Positions 55,371 to 64,000 are shown, counted from the stretch's first letter. The stretch: 64,000 nt of DNA from Kuafuiihalomonas sp964473255 (GCA_964473255.1 CAYYOT010000006.1:1-64000); one strand, 5' to 3'. Numbers and translations: made by a program. Notes: generated by a model not told the origin, from the sequence alone.

Positions 55371-57055
55371 CAGCGAGTCCTCCCGTAGGCGGGCGAAGTG
55401 ACGATCGCTTCGACCAGCTTGTCCAGCCGTCGCCCCGACGCATCGAAGGTCACGACCAACTCCGGTATGATGGTCGCCGACTCTTCGGGCGTCGGCGCTC
55501 GATGCATGATCCTCGTCCATAGTCGGCTCGCGACGCACGACTGGATCGTGCCGTCGGCGATCGAGGCTTCGACTCGCGCTCCGGGGCCTTCCTCGATGAA
55601 GCGATGCTCTTCGGGGGGGCGGAACACGTAACTGTTCAAGGCACCATAGAACGCCTGTTCCTCGGGACCTGGTGGGTTGAGGTTGTACAGGCGAAGACAC
55701 TGGTACAGGCGCTCGGGGCTGTCGATCGGCGCCCGACAGCTTTCATCGTCGTTGACGTTCGTTGGGAATGCGTCTTCCGACATGTATCCGAAGCCGTACT
55801 CCGTGAATCGACCCCAGTGCGCCGCGAGCGGCTCCAGCGTGACGTGGCAGGCATCGCAGCCGCAGCGCTTCGTCAGATCGGAGAACTGCGAGCATTCCTC
55901 GAAGGGGGAGGGCAGCGGCCCGTTCGGCACGAAGGAGCGGCACTCGAAGGCATCGTAGTACCGATGCGCCCGCATGCGGTTGCCGGCGAAGCGCAAAAGG
56001 AAGCCCGGACTCGTCAGCACGCCAGCGTGGCTCGGGCTGCCGGCGCCGGAAAGCCACCTGCGGTCGGTGTAGTCGAGGACCGGGATCGTCCAGTCCTCCG
56101 GCTCGCCCTCGTACACGTCGAAGCTCAGGGGCGCCTGATACCGAACGTAGTGGGCGAGCGGACCGTTCCAATCGACCTGGGCCGAGGTCAGGAGGTCCTC
56201 GTAAGGCCTTCGCTCTTCGACGACGCGGTCGACCATCCGCATCTGCTGTTCCACCAGGCTCTGCCGGACCTCCTGGATCACCTCGAAGGGTGCACAGTGG
56301 CGAAGGCCGGCACCGCATCCGCAGCCGGGCGCCAAGAAAGCGAAGGGTGAATCACACGCCACCTCGGTCCTTCGGGGCGGCTCCGACAGAAAGCGAGAGA
56401 AACCGGAGATGGCGGCGCAGGTCGGCTCGGCAAAGGGATAGCGGTCGGCGGGACCGGGACAGAGCGTGCTGGTCGGTCGGTCGAGGGCATCGATCGCGCA
56501 GACCTTTACTGTCGTGCCGGGAGCCCAGTAGGGTTCAACTTCGACGTAGCCTTCGGCGTAGGCAACCAAGGCGTCGCCGACCATCACCGGCTCGAGGATG
56601 ACCTTGCCGTCATCGGTGAACCGGGCCGGCTCGTTGGTGCACGGCTGATAGAGCGCCCCGGCACCGACGGTGCGGACGAAGACCGAGCGGACCGGACTGA
56701 AGTAGATCACCGTACCGTCACCGGCCGGGTACGGGTAGAGCTGATGGGTCGGCGGGACGAGCTCGACGATGTCGACGTTGGGCCACAAGAGCTCTTCGTG
56801 GTGTTCCCGCATCACGTCGCGGAAGGCATCCGACTCCAGATACGATGCGATGACGTCCCCACCAATGGCGTCCGCCTCGATGACGGCAGCCATCTCCTCA
56901 GGAAGGGGAACGTGGTTTCGAAGATCGAGGCTCAGCCGCCGGAGCAGCCGCGTGGGGGACAGCGCCTGCGAAGCTTCACACTGCTCGTCGGCGGCGGCCA
57001 AGCTCGGCAGCAGAGTGACGATCGGCGCCAATAGCCAAGGGTGGAGTCTGCTCAT
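55370..57055 (-). CDS. Secreted DUF1549-like / CxxCH protein of cassette B
   Basis: A 561-residue protein with a signal peptide (WLLAPIVTLLPSLAAA). Near residue 30 comes LSPTRLLRRLSLDLRNHVPLPEEM, a DUF1549-type start. Late in the protein, CGCDACHVTLEPLAAHWGRF carries one CxxCH haem-type motif, and LVEAIVTSPAYG ends it. This corresponds to gene 4165-5583 of cassette A, but with a longer N-terminal region. It ends in a 1-nt overlap with the small lipoprotein and starts 9 nt after the propeller stop. Electron-transfer role inferred. Confidence 0.75.
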   Translation of the reverse strand: MSRLHPWLLAPIVTLLPSLAAADEQCEASQALSPTRLLRRLSLDLRNHVPLPEEMAAVIEADAIGGDVIASYLESDAFRDVMREHHEELLWPNVDIVELVPPTHQLYPYPAGDGTVIYFSPVRSVFVRTVGAGALYQPCTNEPARFTDDGKVILEPVMVGDALVAYAEGYVEVEPYWAPGTTVKVCAIDALDRPTSTLCPGPADRYPFAEPTCAAISGFSRFLSEPPRRTEVACDSPFAFLAPGCGCGAGLRHCAPFEVIQEVRQSLVEQQMRMVDRVVEERRPYEDLLTSAQVDWNGPLAHYVRYQAPLSFDVYEGEPEDWTIPVLDYTDRRWLSGAGSPSHAGVLTSPGFLLRFAGNRMRAHRYYDAFECRSFVPNGPLPSPFEECSQFSDLTKRCGCDACHVTLEPLAAHWGRFTEYGFGYMSEDAFPTNVNDDESCRAPIDSPERLYQCLRLYNLNPPGPEEQAFYGALNSYVFRPPEEHRFIEEGPGARVEASIADGTIQSCVASRLWTRIMHRAPTPEESATIIPELVVTFDASGRRLDKLVEAIVTSPAYGRTR

Positions 57056-57063
57056 GCTCTACC

Positions 57064-58278
57064 TCATTCCGGTGCTCCGGCCTCGAGCCATCGCTCGAGT
57101 ACCGAATAGTCTTCGGGGGTTAGTCGGTCGTTGGGGGGGCATAGGCCCGCCCCGCATCGCGGCATGTCCCCACTTTGAACCCGACGAAGGGAGTCGGAAC
57201 CCACCCGTCGCGCATAGTCGTAATCGGTGAAGTCCTCGCCGCGGTCCGCGTGACAGTCGACGCAACCCTCGCTCCGCAGCCATGGCAGGACGTCTTGCGA
57301 AAAGCCCACGCGGGATGCGTCGGCGAGCCATCCGTGGGCGGTGGAGCTGGTCAGAGCCCAGACGTCGCCGGTGGGGGCGAACACGAGGCTCGACACCTCT
57401 TCGTCCATGATCCGCTGCGCCGGATCGCCATAGACGAACACACCGTCGCCGGAACGCCACCAAAGCTTGCCGTCGCTCCCCGTCCCCAGGTCCGTCGGGG
57501 CGCTCGAGAGCTCGTAGGCCGTCCAGCCGTCGCGTGGTGCGCTGGTCTCGTAGATCGCATCCGAGCCCACCCACCAGCGCCCTCCGTTTCGGGCGACGCT
57601 CAGAGAACCGGCGATCGAGCCCGCGGTATCCTGCAGCTCGATACCGTTCGGCGTAACGACGAGAAGACGGACGGTATCGCTCCAAGCGACCATCACCGAT
57701 GTGCCGTCGGCCGAGACGTCCAGGTCTACGATGTCCAGGGGCGACGGCACGTCGTAGCTGGAAAACGACTCCGCCGCGAGCCGAACGAGTCCGCCGGCCG
57801 TGGTCAGCCATAGCCCATCGAGGGGGGAGACCGCCGTGGTGAAGGCTCGGCGGACTCCGGTGAGACTCGGGTCGACCACCACGTGAAATCGTCCTTCGGT
57901 CCGATACAAACCGTTGGTGCCCACGACCCAAGCGCCCCCGGCTGGTCGAGGCGCGATCGCTACGACATCGGCAACGGGGACGTCTGCGCCGTCGGAAGCG
58001 AAGAGCTCGAGACGCTCGAGGCCCTGAGAGCCGGCGGAAAACAGGTCCGATCGTCGCGCCACGAGGAGCTCTCCGGCAGCGGTGACCCCCGCGGTCGTGA
58101 AGCCCTCCGGCAGGTCTCGGGTGCGCACCGGAGAGCGCGAAGCAGCTTCCACGCGGAGCTCGCGTCGCTGGATGGCGTCGACCGGCTCCGTCGGGCCGCT
58201 GCCCATGCCGGGAGACTCGGAGCCGCAGCCCGCGAGCACCGTGACCCCGCACGCGGCCGCGAGCGTGCGCACGTTCAT
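57064..58278 (-). CDS. Lipoprotein with beta-propeller and C-terminal cytochrome c motif
   Basis: A 404-residue lipoprotein: MNVRTLAAACGVTVLAGC, lipobox LAGC. Residues about 45-320 are a two-component-sensor-like/SMP-30-like propeller (GAWVVGTNGLYRTEG, DGLWLTTAGGLVRL, GGRWWVGSDAIYET, KLWWRSGDGVFVY). The C-terminus has CVDCHADRGEDFTDYDYA and MPRCGAGLCPPNDRLT, a class I cytochrome c-like haem site with a possible distal Met. ATG 58278 with an AGGAGCC site. First gene of the cassette B operon. Confidence 0.75.
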   Translation of the reverse strand: MNVRTLAAACGVTVLAGCGSESPGMGSGPTEPVDAIQRRELRVEAASRSPVRTRDLPEGFTTAGVTAAGELLVARRSDLFSAGSQGLERLELFASDGADVPVADVVAIAPRPAGGAWVVGTNGLYRTEGRFHVVVDPSLTGVRRAFTTAVSPLDGLWLTTAGGLVRLAAESFSSYDVPSPLDIVDLDVSADGTSVMVAWSDTVRLLVVTPNGIELQDTAGSIAGSLSVARNGGRWWVGSDAIYETSAPRDGWTAYELSSAPTDLGTGSDGKLWWRSGDGVFVYGDPAQRIMDEEVSSLVFAPTGDVWALTSSTAHGWLADASRVGFSQDVLPWLRSEGCVDCHADRGEDFTDYDYARRVGSDSLRRVQSGDMPRCGAGLCPPNDRLTPEDYSVLERWLEAGAPE

Positions 58279-58318
58279 CCGACGGCTCCTCGCGGAGGGG
58301 CGATACGACCGATCACAA

Positions 58319-58349
58319 ACATACGTTGGTCCGGATACCGCAAGTATGT
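58319..58349. promoter_or_regulatory. Inverted repeat upstream of cassette B
   Basis: ACATAC (58319-58324) and GTATGT (58344-58349) form 6-bp arms 19 nt apart in an AT-richer stretch 41 nt upstream of the ATG at 58278. Possible regulator site or promoter region; no clear -35/-10 pair. Confidence 0.25.
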
Positions 58350-58423
58350 GCAAAAACGGATCCGATCGGAACATGACGTGAAGGGTCAGGGAAAATCAGA
58401 TTGTGGAACGACACGGCTCGGCG

Positions 58424-59305
58424 TCAGGCCGTGTTGCGGAACACATGGATGAGTTCGAGCAGGCGGTTATCACCGAGGCGAGCGGCGAGCTCCCGGATTC
58501 TGAGTCCGCTGGCGCCCTGCCACGCCAGGTCCGACGGAGTCTCGTCGATGGGGACGTCGGTCCGGAGTACGGCGAGCCGCTTGTACAGTCGGGCCTCTTC
58601 CGCATGCTCGGCCAGGCTCCGAGCGAGCGAGGCGGCCCCCCGGACCTTGACCGTCCACTCTGCGGCATCACCGGGGATGGCTTCCATGTGCTCGTACTCG
58701 GCCAGAACCGCGGCCGCGCTCTTGGCACCCCACCGGGGGACGCCTGGAATCCCGTCGGCCGAGTCCCCCACCAGGCCGAGGAAGTCCGGAATGGAGTCGG
58801 GGCCAACTCCGAACTTTTCGGTCACACCAGCCTCGTCGAGGATTCGCCGCTGGATTCGATTAACGGCGATGATCGTCTGCCCCCGGACGACCTGGGCCAG
58901 GTCCTTGTCGGGCGAGCAGATCAAGACCTGGTCGACGTCGGGATGCTCGGCGAACTTCACGGCGGCGCTGGCCAAAGCGTCGTCTGCCTCGAACTCGACC
59001 ATCGGCCACACCACGAACCCCAGAGCGCTCGCCATCTCTTCGGCCAGGGGAAACTGCTGGTAGAGGTCGGGATCGATACCGTCCCCAGTTTTGTAACCCG
59101 GAAAGAGTTCATTTCGAAAGGACTCGATGACTCGATCGAACGCAACTGCAACATGAGTTGCGCCGTCCTCGCGGACGAGCCGGAGGAGCGAGCGGGCGAG
59201 ACCCCGGACGGCACCCACCTCGAATCCGTCCTTGGTGGTGGCGGAGGGGGCCCCGAAGTAGGCGCGGAACAGCTCGAAGGTCCCGTCCACGAGATGGATC
59301 TTCAT
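58424..59305 (-). CDS. FEN-type 5'-3' exonuclease (PolA N-terminal-like)
   Basis: A 293-residue stand-alone 5' nuclease, homologous to the N-terminal domain of DNA polymerase I and to ExoIX (Xni). Metal-site acidic residues occur in LVDGTFELFRAYF, EFEADDALAS, CSPDKDLAQVV and GDSADGIPGVPRWGAKSAA (helix-hairpin-helix). Processes flaps and primers in repair or replication. Lies 65 nt from the divergent pilT start and 145 nt from the cassette B start. Confidence 0.9.
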   Translation of the reverse strand: MKIHLVDGTFELFRAYFGAPSATTKDGFEVGAVRGLARSLLRLVREDGATHVAVAFDRVIESFRNELFPGYKTGDGIDPDLYQQFPLAEEMASALGFVVWPMVEFEADDALASAAVKFAEHPDVDQVLICSPDKDLAQVVRGQTIIAVNRIQRRILDEAGVTEKFGVGPDSIPDFLGLVGDSADGIPGVPRWGAKSAAAVLAEYEHMEAIPGDAAEWTVKVRGAASLARSLAEHAEEARLYKRLAVLRTDVPIDETPSDLAWQGASGLRIRELAARLGDNRLLELIHVFRNTA

Positions 59306-59369
59306 CGGTACGATAGTCTGGCGGGGCGGGACGTGGCGGTCGAGCCGAAAGGCCTGCTATAAAACCTCC

Positions 59370-60992
59370 GTGGCGGAGCAGCGGATCGATCGCTTCATCG
59401 AGGCGATGCATCGAAAGCAGGCGCAGTACCTGGTTTTCGGGACCGGTGATCCGGTCAAGATTCGGGTGGACGGCGTGGACCGAGTCATCCTCGACAAGCC
59501 GGTCCGCACGGACCAGATCGTCGCTCTGCTGGAGCCGCTGACCGCTCAATTGGGCGGCGACCAAGAGTTTCGGTACGACAGTCCGACCGGGCCGGTCAGC
59601 GTGCAGGTTCGAGCCAGCGGACAGCGCCTGCACGCTTTGATTCGCCCCACCGAAGACGCTGCTCCCGTCGCGCCCTCGGACGAGGGCCTGGAGCTCATGA
59701 GCAATGCGGCGCCGATGTCCGCCGGGGCGTACGGCTCGGCGGCGGGTATGGCGCATTCTGCGCCGGAGGTGGTCGGTAGTGCGGTCGAGCAGCCCGCCAC
59801 CGCTCCGCCGGCGGTCATCGCCGGAGTTGCGGAGTCGCCTCCCGCTCCTCAGGCCGTCCCTTCCGAGGCGGCCCCAGCCCGTGTTCCCGAAGCGGTGGCC
59901 GGAGAGCCGCAGATCAACCGGATTCTCCGGCAGCTCGTGCAGGAAGGCGGGTCCGACCTGCACCTCACTTCCAAGCAGGCGCCGAAGTTCCGCAAGGATG
60001 GAGACATCCGCGACCTCCCCGGGTGGTCCGTGCTGGACTCCGATCAGATCGAGGGCTGGATGAAGGAGGTCGCGCACGAGATGGCGCGGGACCAGTACTA
60101 CGAGGTCCACGACGCCGACTTCGCCCACGAGATCCCCGGGGTCGCCCGCTTTCGCATGAACTGGTTCTTGGACCGATGCGGGTCCGGCGCGGTGATGCGG
60201 ACCATCCCCAGCAAGATCCTGACCGCCGACCAGCTCGGACTGCCTCCGGTCATCCGCCGCTTTTGTCAGCTCCCCAAGGGCCTCGTGGTGGTCACCGGTC
60301 CCACGGGTTCGGGCAAGTCCACGACGCTGGCCGCGATGGTGGACCTGATCAACAAATCCAGGTCGGACCACATCATCACCATCGAAGATCCGGTGGAGTT
60401 CGTTCATCAGTCCCAGAAGTGCTTGGTGAATCAGCGCGAGGTTCACACCCACACCAAGTCGTTCTCGGCAGCCCTCCGCGCGGCGCTTCGCGAGGACCCC
60501 GACATCGTCCTCGTCGGGGAGATGCGGGACCTGGAGACGGTGCACATCGCCATCGAGACCGCGGAGACCGGACACTTGGTGTTCGGGACGCTCCACACGA
60601 ATACGGCGCCCAGTACCGTCGACCGCATCATCGACCAGTTTCCCACCGACCATCAGGCGCAGATCCGCGTGATGCTTTCGGAGTCCCTCAAGGGTGTGGT
60701 GGCTCAGACCCTGTGCAAGAAGATCGGAGGTGGACGCGTGGCGTGCCTCGAGATCCTGGTCGTGAACAACGCCGTCTCCAACCTGATCCGCGACGGAAAG
60801 ACCTTTCAGATACCCAGCATCATGCAGACGGCGAAAGGGCAGGGCATGCTCACCCAGCCAGACCACATGATGCAGCTGGTGAAGGAAGGCAAAGTGGCCC
60901 CCCATGAGGCGTACGCCAAGGCGGTCGACCAGCAGAACATGAAGCAGGTGCTGGAGCGGGCCGGGTACGAGATCCCCTCAGCCTCCGGATAA
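59370..60992 (+). CDS. PilT/PilU-type twitching ATPase with duplicated N-terminal domain
   Basis: A 540-residue hexameric ATPase for pilus retraction. The C-terminal 350 residues are complete PilT: Walker A VVTGPTGSGKSTTLAAMVD, the Asp box IITIEDPVEF, Walker B DIVLVGEMRD, the His box GHLVFGTLHTNTAPS and the C-terminal QTLCKKIGGGRV. About 185 extra residues precede it. The first about 95 (RIDRFIEAMHRKQAQYLVFG, VKIRVDGVD) resemble a PilT N-domain, as does the canonical copy (INRILRQLVQEGGSDLHL). An Ala/Pro linker of about 60 separates them. GTG start. Confidence 0.9.
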   Translation: MAEQRIDRFIEAMHRKQAQYLVFGTGDPVKIRVDGVDRVILDKPVRTDQIVALLEPLTAQLGGDQEFRYDSPTGPVSVQVRASGQRLHALIRPTEDAAPVAPSDEGLELMSNAAPMSAGAYGSAAGMAHSAPEVVGSAVEQPATAPPAVIAGVAESPPAPQAVPSEAAPARVPEAVAGEPQINRILRQLVQEGGSDLHLTSKQAPKFRKDGDIRDLPGWSVLDSDQIEGWMKEVAHEMARDQYYEVHDADFAHEIPGVARFRMNWFLDRCGSGAVMRTIPSKILTADQLGLPPVIRRFCQLPKGLVVVTGPTGSGKSTTLAAMVDLINKSRSDHIITIEDPVEFVHQSQKCLVNQREVHTHTKSFSAALRAALREDPDIVLVGEMRDLETVHIAIETAETGHLVFGTLHTNTAPSTVDRIIDQFPTDHQAQIRVMLSESLKGVVAQTLCKKIGGGRVACLEILVVNNAVSNLIRDGKTFQIPSIMQTAKGQGMLTQPDHMMQLVKEGKVAPHEAYAKAVDQQNMKQVLERAGYEIPSASG

Positions 60993-61297
60993 GCCCTCTG
61001 GGGAGGGGCTCGGCGCGGTGCGTACGGCGTTGAGGACGGATGCCGCAACTTCGAACGATATCGGGGCGTTGCGGTCCCGCCATGATCCACAGGTTTTCCA
61101 GGCCTGTGGATGGAGATTCTCAAGGCATTGTAAACACTCCCTTTTCCCGGGCGGTGAGCCTGGAGGCGAAGTGGACAAACAAATCACGGACAGGTCCCCG
61201 TCACGGGATTGACGCAAAGACCGCTCTATGGCCGCCCACTCGAGGGAGCCCGGACGAGAGCCGGGCCGTCATTCCGACGCTGCGGTCTGAATTCGTC
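60993..61297. other. Intergenic region of 305 nt between pilT and the UbiA gene
   Basis: No convincing gene. A hairpin-forming inverted repeat, TCCACAGG (61086-61093) and CCTGTGGA (61103-61110) with a 9-nt loop, is the only structure seen. Small open frames inside have no family features or ribosome sites. Confidence 0.6.
61086..61110. repeat. Inverted repeat downstream of pilT
   Basis: 8-bp arms TCCACAGG / CCTGTGGA around a 9-nt loop. It is not followed by a T-run on either strand, so it is not a standard Rho-independent terminator. Confidence 0.6.
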
Positions 61298-62167
61298 TCA
61301 CGGCGTCCCGGAGATCCGGGCGTAGATCAGGGCCGCGGTCAGAAAACCGACGAACGCGAGTGAAGCCGAGTACTTGAGGCGCATCACCACCCGGTACTCC
61401 TCCGAAGATCCCTGGAGCCGACTCAGGGTCCGTGCCGTGATGAGTCCCCCCGCGGTCCCGGCGATCAGGAAGCCCAGCCCGAGGTCCGCGCGCCGCGAAG
61501 CCAACGCCGCCGAGGTCAGGAGCAGTCCGACCGGGTAGGAGGCGGCGAAGAAGCGCTTCACGCCTTCGAGACCGAAGTGCACGGCAAAGCTCAGGTCCCC
61601 CCGTTCTCGGTCCTCCTCGATCTGGAAGACCTGGGAGACGGGATACATCGACAGCAGGAGCGTCGCCGTGCCGAGCCCCCCCACCACGGTCCGGCCGTCG
61701 ATGCCGAAGTCTCCGGCAGCGAGGTAGCCCATGAGGAAGGTGTTGGTCCCCGTGCCGACTCCCACCGCGACCAGGCTGAGCACGGGGCTCGATTTCCAGC
61801 GGAACGGTGGGGCGCTGTAGAGCACGGAGAGCACCATGGTCAGCACGTAGAGCCCGACGAAGACCGCCCCCTCCCGCCACGCGAGCACAAGACCTGCGAG
61901 CTGCACGATGATCGAAGCCGGCAGCATCCAGCCATCCAGCGGCGGCGGATTCTCGATGCCCCCGATCGGTCCCTCGTCTTCGTCGAAGTACGAGTTGAAC
62001 GCGGTGATGCCTCCGTTCAAGAGGAGGTGGACCGAGAGAAACTGAAGAATGAACTCTCGCGGTGTCTGCAGCGGCTGGAAAAGACCTCCGACCAGATAGC
62101 CACCGGACAGCACGAACACCTGATAGTGCCAGCGTAGGTGGACGAAGAAATGCCAGAGGCTACGCAC
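61298..62167 (-). CDS. UbiA-family prenyltransferase
   Basis: A 289-residue membrane enzyme with about nine helices that moves a polyprenyl chain to an aromatic or other acceptor. The Asp-rich motifs appear as NSYFDEDEGPIGG (about 58-70) and VFQIEEDRERGD (about 180-191), with YSAPPFRWK between them. The acceptor is unknown (menaquinone- or haem-type paralogues differ). Its start overlaps the 3' end of murI by 8 nt. Confidence 0.88.
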   Translation of the reverse strand: MRSLWHFFVHLRWHYQVFVLSGGYLVGGLFQPLQTPREFILQFLSVHLLLNGGITAFNSYFDEDEGPIGGIENPPPLDGWMLPASIIVQLAGLVLAWREGAVFVGLYVLTMVLSVLYSAPPFRWKSSPVLSLVAVGVGTGTNTFLMGYLAAGDFGIDGRTVVGGLGTATLLLSMYPVSQVFQIEEDRERGDLSFAVHFGLEGVKRFFAASYPVGLLLTSAALASRRADLGLGFLIAGTAGGLITARTLSRLQGSSEEYRVVMRLKYSASLAFVGFLTAALIYARISGTP

Positions 62168-63029
62168 AGCGCGAGTCGAGTTGCAGGGTAGCCTGCGACC
62201 CGGCAGGGTCGTGGACGGAGCGCCACTCGAGGCGCCCGAGCCGCGGCGACAGGTCGGGGGCGAACGTCTCCAGCTGGCGGGCCAGCCGCGCCGGCGACCC
62301 GGTCGTGAAGATCTGGGGAGTCAGGAGCTCCTCGGCGGCTCGTACCCGCCCGTCGAGGCGGGCGAGGACCCCGTCCGCCGGATCGACGAAACCCACGGAC
62401 GGGGCGAGTCGCTCGAGCGTGGCGCGCAAGAACGGATAGTGGGTGCAGCCCAAAATCACGACGTCCGCCTCCCAGGCCAAGAGTCTCTGCACGACGGGTT
62501 CGATGGCGCGTTCGGCCCTCGGACCGCTGAGTTCTCCGGCTTCGACTAGGGGAACGAACGCCGGACAAGCCACGGACAAGCATGCGGCGCCGGCGGCGGT
62601 CAGCGTGCGGTCGTAGGCACCTGAGCGGATCGTGCCCTGCGTGGCGATCACCGCGATGCGTCCGGTCCTGGAAGCGGTCAGCGCGAGCTCACAGCCGAAC
62701 TCGACCATCCCCCAGACGCGGTCCGCTCCGTGGCGCCTGCGGGCTTCGTCCAGGGCGGTGGCCGACGAGATGTTGCAGGCCATGACCACCTGGTCGACGC
62801 CTCGTTCGAAGAGAAAGGTCGTCTGGGCCAGGGCGAAGCCGCGGATCTCCTCCAGCGGTCGGCCGCCATAGGGAACGTGCGCTTGGTCGGCAACCATGAC
62901 CGTCGGCCACCGCGGGCGGTGGCCGACGATCGGCGCCAGGACCGTGAGGCCGCCGACCCCAGAGTCGAACAGGCCAACGCCACCGGGCAGGACCGGGGTA
63001 AGAGGTCGATGAGTTGCGAGGTCGGACAA
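62160..63029 (-). CDS. murI: Glutamate racemase
   Basis: Makes D-glutamate for peptidoglycan. 289 residues from a TTG at 63029, which has an AAAGGG site 8 nt upstream; the GTG at 63077 is the alternative. Motifs: GLFDSGVGGLTVL, VPYGGRPLEEI, the catalytic cysteine in ACNISSATAL and the second in ILGCTHYPFL. Overlaps the UbiA gene by 8 nt. An upstream in-frame extension is not family-like. Confidence 0.9.
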   Translation of the reverse strand: MSDLATHRPLTPVLPGGVGLFDSGVGGLTVLAPIVGHRPRWPTVMVADQAHVPYGGRPLEEIRGFALAQTTFLFERGVDQVVMACNISSATALDEARRRHGADRVWGMVEFGCELALTASRTGRIAVIATQGTIRSGAYDRTLTAAGAACLSVACPAFVPLVEAGELSGPRAERAIEPVVQRLLAWEADVVILGCTHYPFLRATLERLAPSVGFVDPADGVLARLDGRVRAAEELLTPQIFTTGSPARLARQLETFAPDLSPRLGRLEWRSVHDPAGSQATLQLDSRCA

Positions 63030-63140
63030 GGCTCGAGCCCTTTCATCGCTACTCTGCTTGGCCGATGTCGTAAACACTTCGGTGGTCGAAGTCGGCCCGC
63101 CCTTGCGGTCCTGCGTCGCTTCTGGGACCTGACCCGAAGG

Positions 63141-63698
63141 ATGGAACCTCGTCGTCGGCTCGTCGCCGAGCTCGAGCGCTACCGGGACCGGCACGGCACG
63201 GATTCGACGGTCGAGCGATTCATGACCTTCGTCGCCGGCCACCCACAGGCTCTGGATCGGTCCACGGTTACCGGGCACGTGACCGCTTCGGCCTGGGTGG
63301 TCGACCCCGCTGCCCAGGCGGCGGTCTTGATCCGCCATCCCAAGCTCGAGCGGTGGCTCCAGCCGGGCGGACACATCGAAGCCGGGGAGACGACCGTCGA
63401 GGCGAGCCTCCGTGAGGCCCGCGAGGAAACCGGACTCGTCGACGTGTTCGTCGCATCGGAGCGTGTCTTCGACTTGGACATCCACGAGATTCCGGCTCGC
63501 GGGAGCGAGTCGGCGCACCTCCACTACGACGTGCGGCATCTCCTCTACGCCCGGCGGACGGACGAGCCGCGCGCCAACGCTGAGGTTTCTCAGGTCGAGT
63601 GGGTCGACTGGGACCGCCTAGCGACGCGAACGACGGAGTGGTCGGTCTTGCGGTTGGCCGTCCGCTGCGCACAAACGTACGACGGTGAATTGCCTTGA
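63141..63698 (+). CDS. Nudix hydrolase
   Basis: A 185-residue pyrophosphohydrolase. The Nudix box is complete: GHIEAGETTVEASLREAREETGLV-type pattern at about 78-101 (G-5x-E-7x-REUxEExGU), flanked by LERWLQPGG. The substrate is not predictable. The C-terminus includes EVSQVEWVDWDRL. It starts at the ATG of 63141, divergent from murI, and ends 32 nt before gcvP. Confidence 0.88.
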   Translation: MEPRRRLVAELERYRDRHGTDSTVERFMTFVAGHPQALDRSTVTGHVTASAWVVDPAAQAAVLIRHPKLERWLQPGGHIEAGETTVEASLREAREETGLVDVFVASERVFDLDIHEIPARGSESAHLHYDVRHLLYARRTDEPRANAEVSQVEWVDWDRLATRTTEWSVLRLAVRCAQTYDGELP

Positions 63699-63730
63699 AG
63701 ATCCCGGATAGCGCGGATAAACGCCCGTCC

Positions 63731-64000
63731 ATGAACCGCCGTTTGGAGGGCTTCGAGCGCTTCGATGAGCGCCACCTCGGCCCTCGCCCCGACGCCGCTG
63801 CCGAAATGCTCAAAGCCATCGGATCCGAGTCCATCGACGCTCTGGTGCACGAGGCGGTGCCGGACGCCATCCGCATGGAGCGAGCGTTGGACCTTCCCCC
63901 GGCACTGACGGAGACGCGAGCCCTGTCCGAGATCCGGAGGATCGCGGACCGGAACATCATCATGCGGTCCATGATCGGGATGGGCTACTACGGAACCGTC
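63731..64000 (+). CDS. gcvP: Glycine dehydrogenase (decarboxylating), N-terminal part
   Basis: P-protein of the glycine cleavage system; only the first 90 codons are in the window. FERFDERHLGPRPDAAAEML, LHEAVP-like LVHEAVPDAIRM, DLPPALTETRALSEI and RSMIGMGYYGTV match the GcvP N-terminus (family FxxRHIGP and SFIGxGYYxT). The ATG at 63731 was chosen; a TTG at 63695 would add 12 residues. No glycine riboswitch can be placed in the 32-nt spacer. Confidence 0.92.
   Translation, partial: MNRRLEGFERFDERHLGPRPDAAAEMLKAIGSESIDALVHEAVPDAIRMERALDLPPALTETRALSEIRRIADRNIIMRSMIGMGYYGTV

Noticed and set aside
61086..61110. Rho-independent terminator
   Set aside because: The hairpin is not followed by a T-run on either strand.
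61018..61212. Small open frame in the pilT-ubiA spacer
   Set aside because: No ribosome site, no domain and overlaps an inverted repeat.
63699..63730. Glycine riboswitch before gcvP
   Set aside because: The 32-nt spacer is far too short for an aptamer.

Overview
The window is GC-rich, densely packed bacterial chromosome with about 54 protein-coding genes. I see no rRNA, tRNA, CRISPR array, phage or insertion sequence. The gene content suggests a Myxococcota/Polyangia-like organism. Markers are Asp/Ala/Pro-rich lipoprotein linkers, Ser/Thr kinases fused to AAA-TPR modules, secreted c-type cytochrome-like proteins beside Tat-exported DUF1501 proteins, choice-of-anchor repeats, an ECF42 sigma unit and GTG/TTG starts. 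That assignment is inference. A run of 10 Ns at 16650-16659 flanked by a 21-bp repeat shows that this is a scaffolded assembly, perhaps metagenomic.

Layout. 1-4072: rho (truncated by the window edge), a cyclic-nucleotide-binding protein, a small FGE-fold lipoprotein, and pyrC-xthA. 4165-7763: three-gene cassette A (CxxCH protein, small lipoprotein, Tat-type DUF1501 protein). 7811-11988: CDGSH iron-sulfur protein, an ECF42 sigma factor with its DGPF partner, MsrB and a tandem Usp. 12068-16597: sugar-type ABC importer without its ATPase, TtcA and a small unknown. 16941-20371: OPT transporter and two unknowns. 20378-27977: minus-strand run of RND/MMPL exporter, flippase-like protein, GH3 amido-synthetase, glycosyltransferase and UDP-glucose dehydrogenase. 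28069-32500: RimO, phosphopantetheinyl transferase, RadC-like protein and an anchor-type lipoprotein. 32569-39173: a tandem pseudokinase with a degenerate receiver, convergent with an intact kinase-AAA-TPR regulator. 39308-50400: biotin-dependent acyl-CoA carboxylase, a methyltransferase broken by a nonsense codon, a CitE-like lyase, YqeY and bioA/bioB/bioF/bioD. 50414-58278: membrane protein, a cytochrome-motif PD40 lipoprotein, an orphan half-domain, and cassette B (paralogous to A, with an added cytochrome propeller). 58424-64000: FEN-type nuclease, PilT with a duplicated N-domain, UbiA, MurI, Nudix and the start of gcvP.

How it fits together. Biotin synthesis sits next to a biotin-dependent carboxylase. 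Cassettes A and B look like two versions of one secreted or periplasmic system made of a CxxCH protein, a small lipoprotein and a DUF1501 protein. The 20378-27977 run reads as a pathway making and exporting a lipid or conjugate. Three genes carry apparent damage or assembly-sensitive features: the ECF42 sigma factor, the methyltransferase at 43904, and the gap at 16650. The features most worth following up are the pseudokinase-pseudoreceiver protein, the duplicated cassettes, the GH3-MMPL operon, and the ECF42 unit with a recognisable autoregulatory promoter but a split sigma gene.
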